This document shows, one piece after another, positions 13,713 to 24,969 of a stretch of DNA of 64,000 nt. A program made the position numbers and the translations under genes. The stretch is from assembly GCA_019454045.1 (NCBI GenBank), contig SKCR01035595.1:1-64000 (forward strand), given 5' to 3'. Position 1 is the stretch's first letter. Each line of letters begins with the position of its first letter. Source of the stretch: Zanthoxylum bungeanum. Taxonomy: Eukaryota > Streptophyta > Magnoliopsida > Sapindales > Rutaceae. The notes beneath the pieces are model-generated. The model saw only the letters and a list, made by a program, of their open reading frames with translations. It did not search any database and was not told the origin of the DNA.

Positions 13713-16259
13713 GCACGAATAATGTATTGTACATTTTATTATTTATTAATAAAATAACTACATTTTCATTTCATACCTTATTAATGGTATTGTCATTATG
13801 CATATTAGATTGATGTATAAATATGCTAAGAATGACATTGACCTTAGAATAGTCTTGTAGTAATACTGGACACTAGGTGATCCGACATTGGGATATTAAT
13901 ACTATTATAAAATATTCTTAAAGTAAATATTCCTAGTCGTTGGTTTTGAAATACAGTCGAATTCCTATAACCTAGACGACTAACGCATGTCGTATATTGG
14001 AATTGGAGTTCCAATGGTTTAATCTGATGTACCTTGAGCTTTAGAAACTCGTATAGACTTGTGGGTATTGGTTGGACTGAATATTGAATGACTCACATAT
14101 GATTCCTAATAATTGGAAGTACACACCACCGTCAATAGGAATCTCCTCGAATCGAGTAGCTTATGTAATCATTTGACTATAGGATATCATTGATTTTGTG
14201 TGAGATCCTCCACACTTTGATGCCATGTATGTCAGAAACCTTTCATAGTCAAGCCTCCAGATGTTCGTTAGGTGTGGACCGATGCACTCGTTAATCAAGT
14301 ACGAATCAATATAGGATATGTCGGCTCGTATGTGTACCATAAGAGGTTTACATATCCATGTAAGTAAGTCACAATTCTTAAAATTTTGGCCAAAGTCGAT
14401 CACCTACGATGGATCGCATATATCAGAAATGATTTCTGATTAGTTGTAAAGAATCATGGATATGTCGACATGAGATGTGCACCTCGGAAACTTGACGGTG
14501 CATTCTACGTTTCCTAAGCACAACTCGGATAGCCTACGACAGATGGATTGATAAACATATATGATGACCTTGACTTGTATAGTTCAGAAAGATCGTTCGT
14601 GTTCTTTGCGAATTCGGAGGTGGCCGAATTGCGTACATATTAGCTAGGCTTATATGACGAACTTGTCCGAACTGAGAGAATCCGAATATGAAGTGTACTC
14701 GTTAAGCACTGGGTTAGCCGATTAATTTTGGTAAAAGATAATATTCGATATTATAATTATCAACTAAGATAATCAAGTGTTATCAGATAATATTGATTAT
14801 TCACTTTGACCTAATTGGATTAATTCAATAATTACACAAAGGTTTAATTGTAAATTTATAAATATCTCTACCATTTGAGATATTTTGGTAATTCCAAATA
14901 TGTAATTATAAGTGTTTTTTGTTTGATTTAATTGTATTAAATCAAAGTGGAAGACATGTAACTTATCCATTAATTAAGTTATGTCTTGATTTAATTTGAT
15001 TAAATCAAAGTGGTAGACGATAGTGATTAGTCACACCTAATTATATATATTTGGACAAATTAGATTAAGGCCACATAAAAGTTGATTATAATTTTTATTA
15101 ATTAAAAATTACCTAAGTTTTGCTATAAATAACAAGTTTGAGCAATGTTTTAATTAAGCTTGTGAAAGCTAAATACAAGTAATTCTTGGAGAAATTGGCC
15201 TAAGTTAGATAAGTGTTTTGAGAAGCTTTGGAAGTTCTCTACAACATTTCATTCAGGAGAAATCAAGATTGGATCTTGGAGTGAAGTTTGCTAGCATTGG
15301 AATCAAGATTGGATCTTGGAGTCAAGCTTGCTAGCCTCGGAAGTTCTCCAACCATTTCAACAAATGAGAAAGAGATTGGATCTTTGTATCAAGCTTACTA
15401 GGTAATGTTTGATCTTCTCCTAAGCTATGTTCTTCATTAGTGAGTTTTCATTAGTGATGAATTATGTATTGGATGCATGATTACATAGCTTAAAATTGAA
15501 TAAGGCTAATGAATTGTGTTAGGGTGCTTTGAAAGTATAAACACAATATGCTTGTAATTAGGCCAAATATGTTCATATTGGACATGAAATAATTAATAAG
15601 AGTTTGGAACTCTAGATTAAAGCTTAGAGCTATGACTACCATTCTAGAATCACTTGACCACCTTTAGGTGAACTAGAATTATTCATGAGACATTTCATAG
15701 TGGGATTCTAAATTGGTATGTGTTTGATTCAAACAAATACATATATGTATTTAGAATACATGTATGTTAGTTGTATAACATGTGTTGTGGTTGGTTTTGA
15801 TGTTAAAATTGATTTTTTAAGGTGTATTGAAATGATAGGAGAAAATTGGAAGTGTTTAGGATTGATTTGAAGGTTGAAATTGCTTACTGCCCAGGGGAGC
15901 GTCACGACACTGGCCTTCCAGCGTCGCAACACTGAGAATCAGACATTCGGGCATCGTGATTCTTACCCTTGTGCGTCGCGACTCCGGGACGTTGAGCTCT
16001 CACACATTGCTCTCGTAGATTTGGGTGTCACGACTCCTAATCCTTCACGTCGCGACACCGAGAGCTGATGAACACTAAAACTTCATTTTCTCCTTTTCGG
16101 AGTTTCCGGACTCCGATTTGGTCCCTTTTTTTTTTCCTACGGACTCGTATTGGAACGTAATTTTTATTAAAATATTTTAAAATACACCTATCTGTGATAA
16201 CCTTGGGTTAGAACCACTTCCACTGCGCGGGATACTGATCCGACCCTAGGGGTTCCACA
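13713..16259 (+). mobile_element. Diverged Ty1/copia LTR (solo or truncated)
   Basis: The sequence runs parallel to the long LTRs of the copia element at 21802. It shares, in the same order, GACATTGACCTTAGAATAG-like text, a passage around CATGTCGTATATTGG, CCAATGGTTTAATCTG, CGTATAGACTTGTGGG, TAGGAATCTCCTCG and a CCCTAGGGGTTCCACA-type 3' end. The similarity is visible but far lower than between the two LTRs of the 21802 element, so this is a related, older family. The 5' TG end was not found and no internal copia region follows; hAT-derived DNA starts right after it. It also holds AATCAAGATTGGATCTTGGA direct repeats (about 15265-15320). Confidence 0.65.
15895..16065 (+). repeat. GC-rich CGTCGCGAC-type repeat block inside the LTR
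   Basis: Several copies of GCGTCGCGAC-like strings (GCGTCACGACAC, GCGTCGCAACAC, GCGTCGCGACTC, ACGTCGCGACAC), spaced about 30-60 bp, form an island of high GC in an AT-rich LTR. A similar GCGTCGCGACGC string occurs near 36815 in an Athila-like LTR. Confidence 0.6.
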
Positions 16260-16272
16260 ATTGCCCTAACAA

Positions 16273-17075
16273 TTAAAATAGAGAATAATTTGCTAAATTT
16301 ATTTGTATAGGACAATTTTCTTTAAGTTTTGGTGAAAAATTACTTTTACTAATTATGTTCGAAATGCTTTAAATCCCGCTGGCTGTAAAATACCTAGAAT
16401 TACAACAAAATGATAATTTTTTAAATTATATAAAGATGATAAAATTATTTTAAATGAAATATTTAAATATATTAAAGTTCGTCTTTATATTTGTTCTAAT
16501 ATTTTCAGTGACCATTGGCAAATAACTCATATATGGGTGGACTTGTCATTGGATTGATGCATCATAGAATATGTAAAAATGACTTATTATATTTATAGTT
16601 TTTGATGAGCATCATACTGCACAAAATATTTATAGAATGATTAAAGTAATTTTTAATGAATATAGTTTATTAGGTAAAAATTTTATAATTGGTTTTGATA
16701 ATGCATCTGCAAATACTACATCAATTAGAGATTTAAAAGTAATATGTCAACCAAATTAGAGAGTCGATTTTTTCATGTTCGTTGCACATGCTATGTCCTT
16801 AGTTTATGTGTGCAAGATGATCTAACTTTTTTAGAACATCACATTAATCCTATTAAGATTGTACTTAATTATATATGGTCATATTCTAATGTCAGGAGAG
16901 AATGGGCCAAGTTTTATAAATTAAATGGTGTTAAATCGATAACATTTTCATAAGATGTTCCAACTCATTGGAATTCAACTTATTTTCTTTTAACTCAAGT
17001 TTTTCAATATAAAGATGTATTATGTAGTTTTTTTTTTCCAAACATGTTCAACATATAATAATTTTGTCTATTCAA
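16273..17075 (+). pseudogene. Second hAT transposase fragment, truncated both sides
   Basis: This parallels the hAT transposase gene at about 4670-5460: AGTTTTGGTGAAAAA, GACCATTGGCAAA, ATTGGTTTTGATAATGCATC, TGTGTGCAAGA and a TGGTCATATTCTAATGTCAGG equivalent follow in the same order. One open stretch, 16744-16953, encodes SRFFHVRCTCYVLSLCVQDD, corresponding to the CHVFNLCVQ region of the other copy. The fragment is bounded by copia-like LTR sequence on the left and by an Athila-like LTR that starts within it on the right (17076), so it is older than the latter. It is an independent, diverged copy with many stops. Confidence 0.85.
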
Positions 17076-17766
17076 TGGGTGACACACTCACAAAGTAGTT
17101 TTTTACTCCCAAGTATAACCCGGTAAGTCCGAGATCGATCCACGGAGAATAGATTTAGTAAAATAAAATAATAATTCAAGTGAAAAAAGGCTGAATTATT
17201 TGAAGTGATGTGCAATTTTAAATTGGACTGCAACAATAAAATAAAATGATGTGGCTAAATGATCCACTCTTGATATTTCAAATTTAGATAACTTTTATTT
17301 TTTATAATATATAAATTATCATTATTACCCAGTTAATTTACTTAAGGAATTAATTATGTCAAAACATATAAAACCAGCCATAAATGCAGTGATAACATTT
17401 GTCTATAACAAGTCCAGATAGGTACTCAATTATGCAAAATCTATAAAGCCAGTCATATATGCGGTAACAAAATTTGTCAATAGTTAATTCAGATTTAAAT
17501 TAAATAATATTCTTTAGATTATAATTCATATATTATAATATAAGTAAAATTAATCTATATTCTCATATTAAGAGTTTCACGCTTTACCCCAGCAGGATGA
17601 AATTAACTACTCATACTTTCAATAAAAACACACGTAATTTTATTACTGAAAGAAAAATAAATTACAACAAAATTTGAAAAGTAAAACACACATGAGTTGA
17701 AACTCCACAAATTTTCAGAGAAAAAATTATGGAACCCGGGCTGATTTTCTAAGGTACTGAGCACCT

Positions 17767-17776
17767 CTATTTATAG
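17767..17776 (-). promoter_or_regulatory. LTR TATA box, element A
   Basis: The minus strand reads CTATAAATAG followed by AGGTGCTC, a canonical plant TATA box placed inside the LTR. It would drive transcription of the element leftward. Confidence 0.6.
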
Positions 17777-18020
17777 TAGAGGGCTCAACACCATCCCAGC
17801 TCCAATGACAATTGCATTGCAAAAAGTAATGCAATTGTCAAAATCGGGTCATCCACATTTCGGTGGAAAAGGTGGATGACCCTTCTTTTATTATTATTTT
17901 TTTATATTTTATTATAAAATATTATTATATTATAATATATATATAATCGTGGGACCTCCAAAATAATATATATAATTTAATATATATAAAATTTTGGTGG
18001 GACCTCTAAAATATATTATT

Positions 18021-18124
<104 letters not shown>

Positions 18125-18447
18125 CATGTGTGGCTAAATACATTATAAACTTCTTTTGTTGCCAATCTAAACACGGTGAATGTTTTTCAAGTCCGATTTG
18201 AATATAGCTGTCACATTCTTTTGAGTTTTCTGGGTCTTGGAATTCAAATCTCATATTTATTTTTCCTGTTAAGCTTCCAAAACAGTATTTTACCTACGCA
18301 ATAAATAAAAAAACATAATAAAAATATATAAAATATAAATTTAATTGTTATTTCCTAAATATGCTAAATTAATGGGATTAATAAAACTATAAGTGTAAAA
18401 TGATTATTTTCTCTTTGTTAAATGTATACTTTTTAGTATTCATCACA

Positions 18448-19819
18448 CCTCCAATCAGCTTATTACTAGTCTATAGTAATTTAAGCAAAAACTAAAAAGA
18501 TAAATTCTTACCTAAGTTAGTAATTATTTTCTTTCTTTCTAAATTATGAAATAAATAAATTCTCTTGTACTTTTTACCCTTCGTCCATACACATATAAAA
18601 TAAAGTATCATTCAATTCATTGTGCCCACAATATTCACAGGTCTTGTTGAAAAGAGAGTAATATATTTGTCCTAAAGTTATATCAGAATTCACACCAATT
18701 GACAATGACAGTTTATTTATACATATATTTTTTAAATAATACATCTTTAACCCTTGTAATAAGCTTTGGGCCAGTGACTCCCAAACCAGTTGGCTTTAGG
18801 GCACTAGATGTTAAGACACCCATACAGACTTAATTGCTCAGATCTCATATGTTAAAAAGAAGAACTGTTTGATTTCCTAAAGCTTTCTCTTTAACCTATG
18901 TAATGAGCTTTGGGTCAGTGACTCCCAGACCAGTTGGCCTTAGGGCGCTAAGTGTTAAAACACCCCTACAGACTTAATTAGTCGAGTTAGAGAGGCTACG
19001 GAATTGAACTTATTCACACACACTTTTTTTAATTAAAATAATTCAATCTCTACTGTTTTACGTGAACAATCACTGCTTGTTAAGGCAAGATGTTCGGTTA
19101 TCAAGTAAAAGCTTGATTATTATCATTTTTTTATAACTAACTCAAGCCCAACCATTTTACGCGAACAATTACTGCTTACTAAGGCAAGATGTCTGGTTAC
19201 TAAGTAAAAACATAAATTTCACTGCCTTTAGGTGCTACCTCTAACAACTTAGAGAATTGAATATTACAAAATTTTCACTTACAACCCATGATCATATGTT
19301 ACTGTGTATGTTGATAGTACCTGTCAAATGAGCATATGAAGATCAATTTAATCAATATTATTGAGAATTCATAAATTTAAATAATTCAAAAAGAAATGAA
19401 CAAAAATAACTTGTTACGAAATACATTGAGATGCGTCTCATGAGAAAAACTCCTTACACATCCATCTCTTAACAACAATTCCATTTGATTAGTCAAAAAT
19501 TTATTGTTGGTTTGAGTGTAATTTTTTTAAATAAAAACACAAAATAAAATTAACACAAAATAAATTTTTTACATACAAAACAGCAAAAAAACAACAGAAT
19601 TATTTTTTCAAAAAAAAACAACACCACAAAAATGAAAATATTTTTTTAACAAAAAAAAACATAAAAACGAAAACTATTTAGTCAACTATCTTTTCCCCCA
19701 ATCAAATGAGACATTGTCCCCATTGTCTGAATAAGAAGAAGTAGAGTTTAGAAGACATCACCTGGTTAGTGTGAAAAAAATAATTGAATCAATAACACTA
19801 CTATTTAATCCCAAAAAAG
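18448..19819 (-). repeat. 3' untranslated part of element A with repeated blocks
   Basis: Between the LOG-like pseudogene and the 3' LTR no coding region is seen. A block of about 75 bp, with GTGACTCCCA, CCAGTTGGC, TTAGGGC, GTTAA and ACACCC, occurs at about 18771-18845 and again at 18907-18985. The motif ACTGCTTGTTAAGGCAAGATG recurs as ACTGCTTACTAAGGCAAGATG about 100 bp on (19070-19210). The same blocks occur in element B at 42541-42765, which ties the two elements together. Confidence 0.75.
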
Positions 19820-20470
19820 TTACATATTAAGATTCAAGTCCATTCTACGCTTCTTGCCCCGATCGTTATCTGACCAATACAACTTGGAAAGAATTGGGCC
19901 GATTCTTGGTTCATAAGATAACAATTGATCGATTAATTTAGCAATTTTTCCTGCAGTAAGAATCATATTTTTTGCCGATTTTGAAATGAACCCGAAATTT
20001 TTAGCATCTTCCAGAAATACTAAAAGAAAATCGAAAAAATGATCTACATTGAGTAGTCCAATGGGTTTCGGTGAATGTTCAAATTTACCCATGACACAAC
20101 TGTGAATATTTCTTTCAACGTGCCCAGCCTACATGGTAAAGCAATAAAAACGTCAGCATGATTAATTATTTCAGTGAGTCTTTCAGACAACTTAGAGACA
20201 ATGTATTATTCTCCATTTTATTTTTCAATGAGATATCTGTCTGCCAAAGTTTTTGGGATGATTCCTAAAATTGACCGCCTCCTTCTTGCACGGCCTTTGA
20301 AACACATCCCATCAATCCAAGATTGCCACCGTTATATACTAAATGCATTTTTTTTTGCCATAACTCTACCCAATTCTTTTGTAGCCTCAATAAATTCTGG
20401 TTTAGTACCAGAGCTAGATCCACAAAAATACACATATATTAGTGACTCGTCGTCCTGGAGTTTTCTCAAT
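19820..20470 (-). pseudogene. Captured LOG-like (cytokinin phosphoribohydrolase family) gene, copy A, broken
   Basis: LOG enzymes release active cytokinin bases from nucleoside monophosphates in the cytosol. The minus strand gives, with frame changes, an N-terminal TNICVF / CGSSSGTKPEFIEATKELG region, then VYNGGNLGLMGCVSKAVQE, GIIPK, DVFIALPCRLGT, and a 90-codon open end (20092-19820) with KPIGLLNVDHFFDFLLVFLE and a basic tail ending near DNDRGKKRRMDLN. The order and spacing match the whole LOG fold (about 215 residues) without introns, whereas plant LOG genes normally have several. Breaks are frameshifts, internal stops and loss of the PGGxGT signature (here PCRLGT). It lies downstream of integrase on the element's sense strand, in the place where Athila elements carry their extra ORF. 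It is a decayed copy. Confidence 0.85.
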
Positions 20471-20520
20471 TTTTTTCTTTCTCTTATTTGGATGTATCGA
20501 AAAGAGAAATGACGAGCTGT

Positions 20521-20528
20521 ATTTATAG
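20521..20528 (-). promoter_or_regulatory. TATA box upstream of LOG copy A
   Basis: The minus strand reads CTATAAAT, followed by ACAGCTCGTCATTTCTC and about 80 bp later by the LOG-like reading frame. An equivalent CTATAAAT stands at the same place before LOG copy B, with matching flanks. It may be the private promoter of the captured gene. Confidence 0.5.
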
Positions 20529-20529
20529 A

Positions 20530-21538
20530 TCCGAAAAAAGAGTGAGTAATAAAGCACTAGTACCTGAAAATGATAATTATTAGATGAGCAGTAAAATAGA
20601 TCGTGAAAGCCAAAAAGTTTAGATATTGTCGGCAAAATTAAAGTAAATGAAATCAAAACAGTAAATTAAAGTGAATCAAAACAGTAATTTAAAGTACAGG
20701 AAATCAAAGTAATAAATTGAAACAATATGTACTGGTAGTTGTGATTGTGGCTCACATCTTTCTTTGGTTTTATGTCCAGTAACGACTTGAACACCCTCTA
20801 TGGGTCGGGGATATGTTTCCCATTCAATTTTCTTACAAATTGGAAAACATGGTATTTTAAAGTCAGATTCCCGAGATTGTATTGTTGTCTTTCTTTTTGA
20901 AATTATGTATGCAAATTGCGAATTACTCGATGAACATATCCACTAGGATGCGTCTCGAGAGTCAATGATATATCATCCAAAAACTCCTTACTCAAGTCAT
21001 TTCTAATGGATTGAATTTTATCTTCGCGATTATTAGACACTATTCCTAAAGAACGATAACGAGTGTTGCACGTCCAACATGCATATTTATAACAAACACC
21101 TAATTATTTAGCTCTTCGTTTTTTAGCATATGTGTTTTTTTTTAAACCAGGCATGTAAGAAATAAAGGAGTAAGATAACTCACCTGCCAAGTAAACCCTT
21201 TCTTCAATTACCCAACGAATATCACTTGGAAAACCATTGATCATAAGAAGCCTTATTCTTTTGGTACGTGCTTTGTAAATTTTAATCAGAGAATTTTGGG
21301 GGAGATAATGAAAATGATTGTGGCATTTTGCGAGAGTTTTTTTCATGTCTTGATTCTAGGGTATCAGTAATTTTTGAAAATTGAAAGAACCGATTTAGGG
21401 TCACGGAGTACCGTTATCCACTGCTTAACTGGGGTGCAATACTCTGACAAAAAGGAAAAAAATGCTACAAAACTCAAGAAAAAATAGAAATGAGACAAAT
21501 ACAAAAGAAAAGAAAAGAAAATAACAACTTATAATACA
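20530..21538 (-). other. Element A segment between integrase and the LOG-like gene
   Basis: Retroelement internal DNA. Parts from about 20620 to 21030 resemble 44141-44345 of element B (for example the string around CCACTAGGATGCGT). A minus-strand open frame at 21346-21104 (80 codons) has no recognised domain. The region follows the end of pol and precedes the LOG-like gene. Confidence 0.5.
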
Positions 21539-21796
21539 TCATTCACAGTACACTGGGTTTGAAAGGAAAAAATATTCTCGAAAATTTGAACACTCTAAAA
21601 ATATTTTCAGATGTAATCCATTAAATTTAAATACATCACTATCCATAGGATTCTCAATGTCAACAACTCCATATGGGTAAACGTGCTTTATAATAAATGG
21701 GCCACTCCATTTGGATTTCAATTTTCCAGGAAAAATAAATGAAGACGAGAATTATAAAGGAAAACATTTTGACCAATTTCAAATATTTTTCATGAA
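21539..21796 (-). pseudogene. Athila-like integrase C-terminus (element A, distal pol piece)
   Basis: The minus strand encodes KSKWSGPFIIKHVYPYGVV and DVFKFNGLHLKIF, the conserved GPF/Y end of Ty3/gypsy integrases of the Athila group. Just upstream (21796-21730) the text for GQNVFLYNSRLHLF can be read with a frameshift. That continues the sequence found at the far side of the copia insertion (31350), so the integrase gene was split by that element at the ATTCG target. Confidence 0.85.
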
Positions 21797-21801
21797 ATTC
21801 G

Positions 21802-24207
21802 TGTTGGGGTTGGTGCTCAGAGCGCCAATTCCGGTTGTATTTCTTTATGAATACTTATGTAAAACATTATTATTATGAATAATATATGCAGTTTCTATAA
21901 TATAATGTATCTTTTAATATGGTAAAGACGTAATGACCTTAGAATGATTAGTCATGGTACTGTTGCAAAAAGCGTCGCAACTGACATTGAGTAGTATCAT
22001 GACGTTGTCATTCTCAGAAAGTTCCTGGTCAAGGTTTACACTACTTGGTCAGTATAGTAAACCCGTTGAGACCGGTACATGTCGTATACTGGAATATATG
22101 ATTCCAATGGTTTCTCAATAAACCATCAGTCTTGGAGACTGGTATAGACGTGTGGGTGTTTATAGCGGATAAACACTGAACGACTCACCGAAGATTCTTA
22201 ATGGATGGTACACCAACGTCAATAAGAATATTCTCGGGTTGAGTAGCACTTGTGATTCTTAGACTTGAGATGCCATTGTGGGCACATGAGACATCTTCTA
22301 CACTTAGATGGCAGTCACGTCACCGATCTATTTAGATCATACCTCTGCCTGTTCGTTGGGTGTAGATAGATCATCAGGGTGTCCTATGTGTTCAAGATAG
22401 GATCCGTCAGTTCTATGTATCAGAGCATAGGTAGTCCACATGATTAGCAATCAGATAAAACCATGGGCCCGTGGTACAGTTTAGAAAACTAGTTCTAAAC
22501 ATTCTTTTTGAGATTGTTAATAGAATAGTCGACTGGATAATCCCCATAGAGATTTGACGTTTACTTCTATATCTCTGGGATATATCCGGATACTTGTGAC
22601 GGAGGAATTATACATTTGCCATGACCTCGACCTGTATGATTCAGCAAGTTATCCGTGATTGCCATGACCTCGACCTGTATGATTCAGCAAGTTTATCCGT
22701 GATCGTCATAATTTACGGGTGGATAAATTATGGACACGAAATTGGATTTCGTGACGGGTATGCCTGAATCTAGAGAGTCTCAATAATGAAATATATTCGT
22801 AGAGCACTAGAGCAACACTTATAAATAATGTTGATTATTTATAAAGTCGTTTAAAGGTTAAACGCAAAAATACATGCTTAAGGACCCAATAGTCATTTCC
22901 TTAATTATTGTGTATTTACATTTAATACTTGATTAATTTAAATACACATTAATTAATAGTCAAATTGAGATATTTGACTAATATCATAAATGTATATATG
23001 TATTTAATATATTTGTATTTAATTAATTAATTAATTAATTAATTATTAAATGATTAAATTAATTAAAATATAAATATCTTAAGATTTAGATATTTGATTA
23101 AATGGCTAAGTTGCCTTTATTGACTTAATTAAAATATCTATAAAGTGTTTATTAGATATTTTAACAAGTTGATCAAATTAAAAACCAAATGAAATTGAAA
23201 TTAATTTTGTTGTATTTGCCTTTACCATTTTCGACCAAGGCCATTTCTTGGCAAGTATAAATTGTTTTCATTTCATTTTGGTAAATTAACCTAATACACT
23301 TTACAAACTCCATTAAAAGAAACAAAAGAAGCTTGTGAGGAAGAAGAGAAAAACAAAGAGAAAATCAAAGAAAGCTTAAGATTTAGTAAGTTTCTTCAAC
23401 CTACTATTAGAAGGGAAAATGTTCCTTAAGATCTAGGCTACATCTTGTGATATTCTCATGTTATTCTTTTCTTTATTCTTTGTGTTTTTGATGAATGGAA
23501 GTTTGGTGAAAGTGTTGAGCATGTATGATGATGGAAGCTTGTGACTAGTGTAGTTATAAGTGTTCTTTTATGGTTTTGGAAACTTTGTTGCTAATCTAGA
23601 GTTTTTGACCCACTCTTAATGACCTATATTTGATCTATAGTTATTTCATTGTGTTGAGACTTTAATTGGATGGAAGAATGATGATTAAAGAAATTGATTT
23701 AACAAATTTGAAGAAATTGAAAAATTAGGGTTTAAGACCTTGTCCAAATTTGGGGATTTTCATTTATGTCGTGTATAAGGATGTGTATATATGCATATAA
23801 AGTTTCATGTTGATTGGATTTCATTTGGATGTGTCTTGAAGCATGGAAGTGCAAAATGCACAATAATGAACCCTTGTGAGGCTCACGGCCAAATGAAGAA
23901 ATTGAGGATTTATGTTGCCTTTGGTGTTTTGACATTTAGGACATGTTAAGTTCATCTTAGAAATGATTTAGAATCATCCAAAATTGATTTGAACAATTTC
24001 GGACTAAAATGAACAAGATACCAAGTGTAAGGGCAATTCGGTAAATTCACATGAATATGATTTATTGAATTTTATTTCATAATTTGATTATTGGGTAATT
24101 AAATAAATATGTTTATTTAATGAATCCGAGAAAAATTTTTGAAATCGGAAAATTTGATTTTCCACCGTTTCCGCTGCTTTACCGGATTTAGCCCCTAAAA
24201 CCCCACA
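21802..24207 (+). repeat. 5' LTR of copia-A
   Basis: It begins TGTTGGGG and ends CCCCACA. A TATA box (GTATAAATTG) lies near 23257. A 43-bp tandem duplication at 22618-22703 (CATGACCTCGACCTGTATG region) is present once only in the 3' LTR. Confidence 0.93.
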
Positions 24208-24969
24208 AAATGGTATTAGAACGAGTCTGATTCTAGGCCCCCTAAAATGATTAGCCTTAACTAAATCAATGTTTAATCATGTTTTCTTGACTTTATACAT
24301 GCTTGTTATAATCTAATTTGATTAGATTTAAGGTGTATGACACTTAGCGGAAAATCCATAATTAATAAGGTTTTAATATAATTATGTATTTGATGCATGT
24401 TATGTGGTCCGTCTTGTCAATACGGTTTATGAATATTTCTCTGTGACTACATCCGAGACCGTGCCTCTGCTGTGAGGGTGTAGCCGATATAGATTTATTT
24501 ATACCGAATGTATATTAGATACTAGATAAATTCAAGCGAAAGCGGAATTCTGAACGTGCCCTGCTGTCCGGATTACGTAAGTAACTAGAGTTTATCATTG
24601 ACGAGTTTAACCTTGGTACGTCTCCTTGTGGGCCTGCCTTCGCAGCGACAATGAGAAACGACCAAGACCGGAAACCCATGAGTCATTAGTGAATGATTGA
24701 CAAAAGAGTTGTCTACCTGATGAATATACGTAAGCGAGACCGTGCATCTGCTGTGAGCTGAAATATATTCACGGGATCCACTTTTCACTATTTGTATTTA
24801 ATTTAATTATTAAATCTTTGCATTCTGTTTGGGGATTACAATATTGCATGATTTAGTGGGAGGGGCATTTTTAGATTAAAAAATCCATGATCTAGTTTAT
24901 GCTTTTGATATTATAGAAACTACTTAATTTCTGCTAACCGTTTTTCGTGATCCATATGATAGATTTGCG
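24208..24969 (+). promoter_or_regulatory. Primer binding site and leader of copia-A
   Basis: TGGTATTAGAACGAGT at 24211 resembles the initiator-tRNA-Met site of copia elements (TGGTATCAGAGC). The rest is untranslated leader. It contains a direct repeat, GAGACCGTGCCTCTGCTGTGAG at about 24451 and GAGACCGTGCATCTGCTGTGAG at about 24738 (one mismatch). Confidence 0.75.

Noticed and set aside
23732..23935. Minus-strand frame that recurs at 30894-31091
   Set aside because: It lies in both LTRs of copia-A, and the recurrence reflects the LTR duplication.
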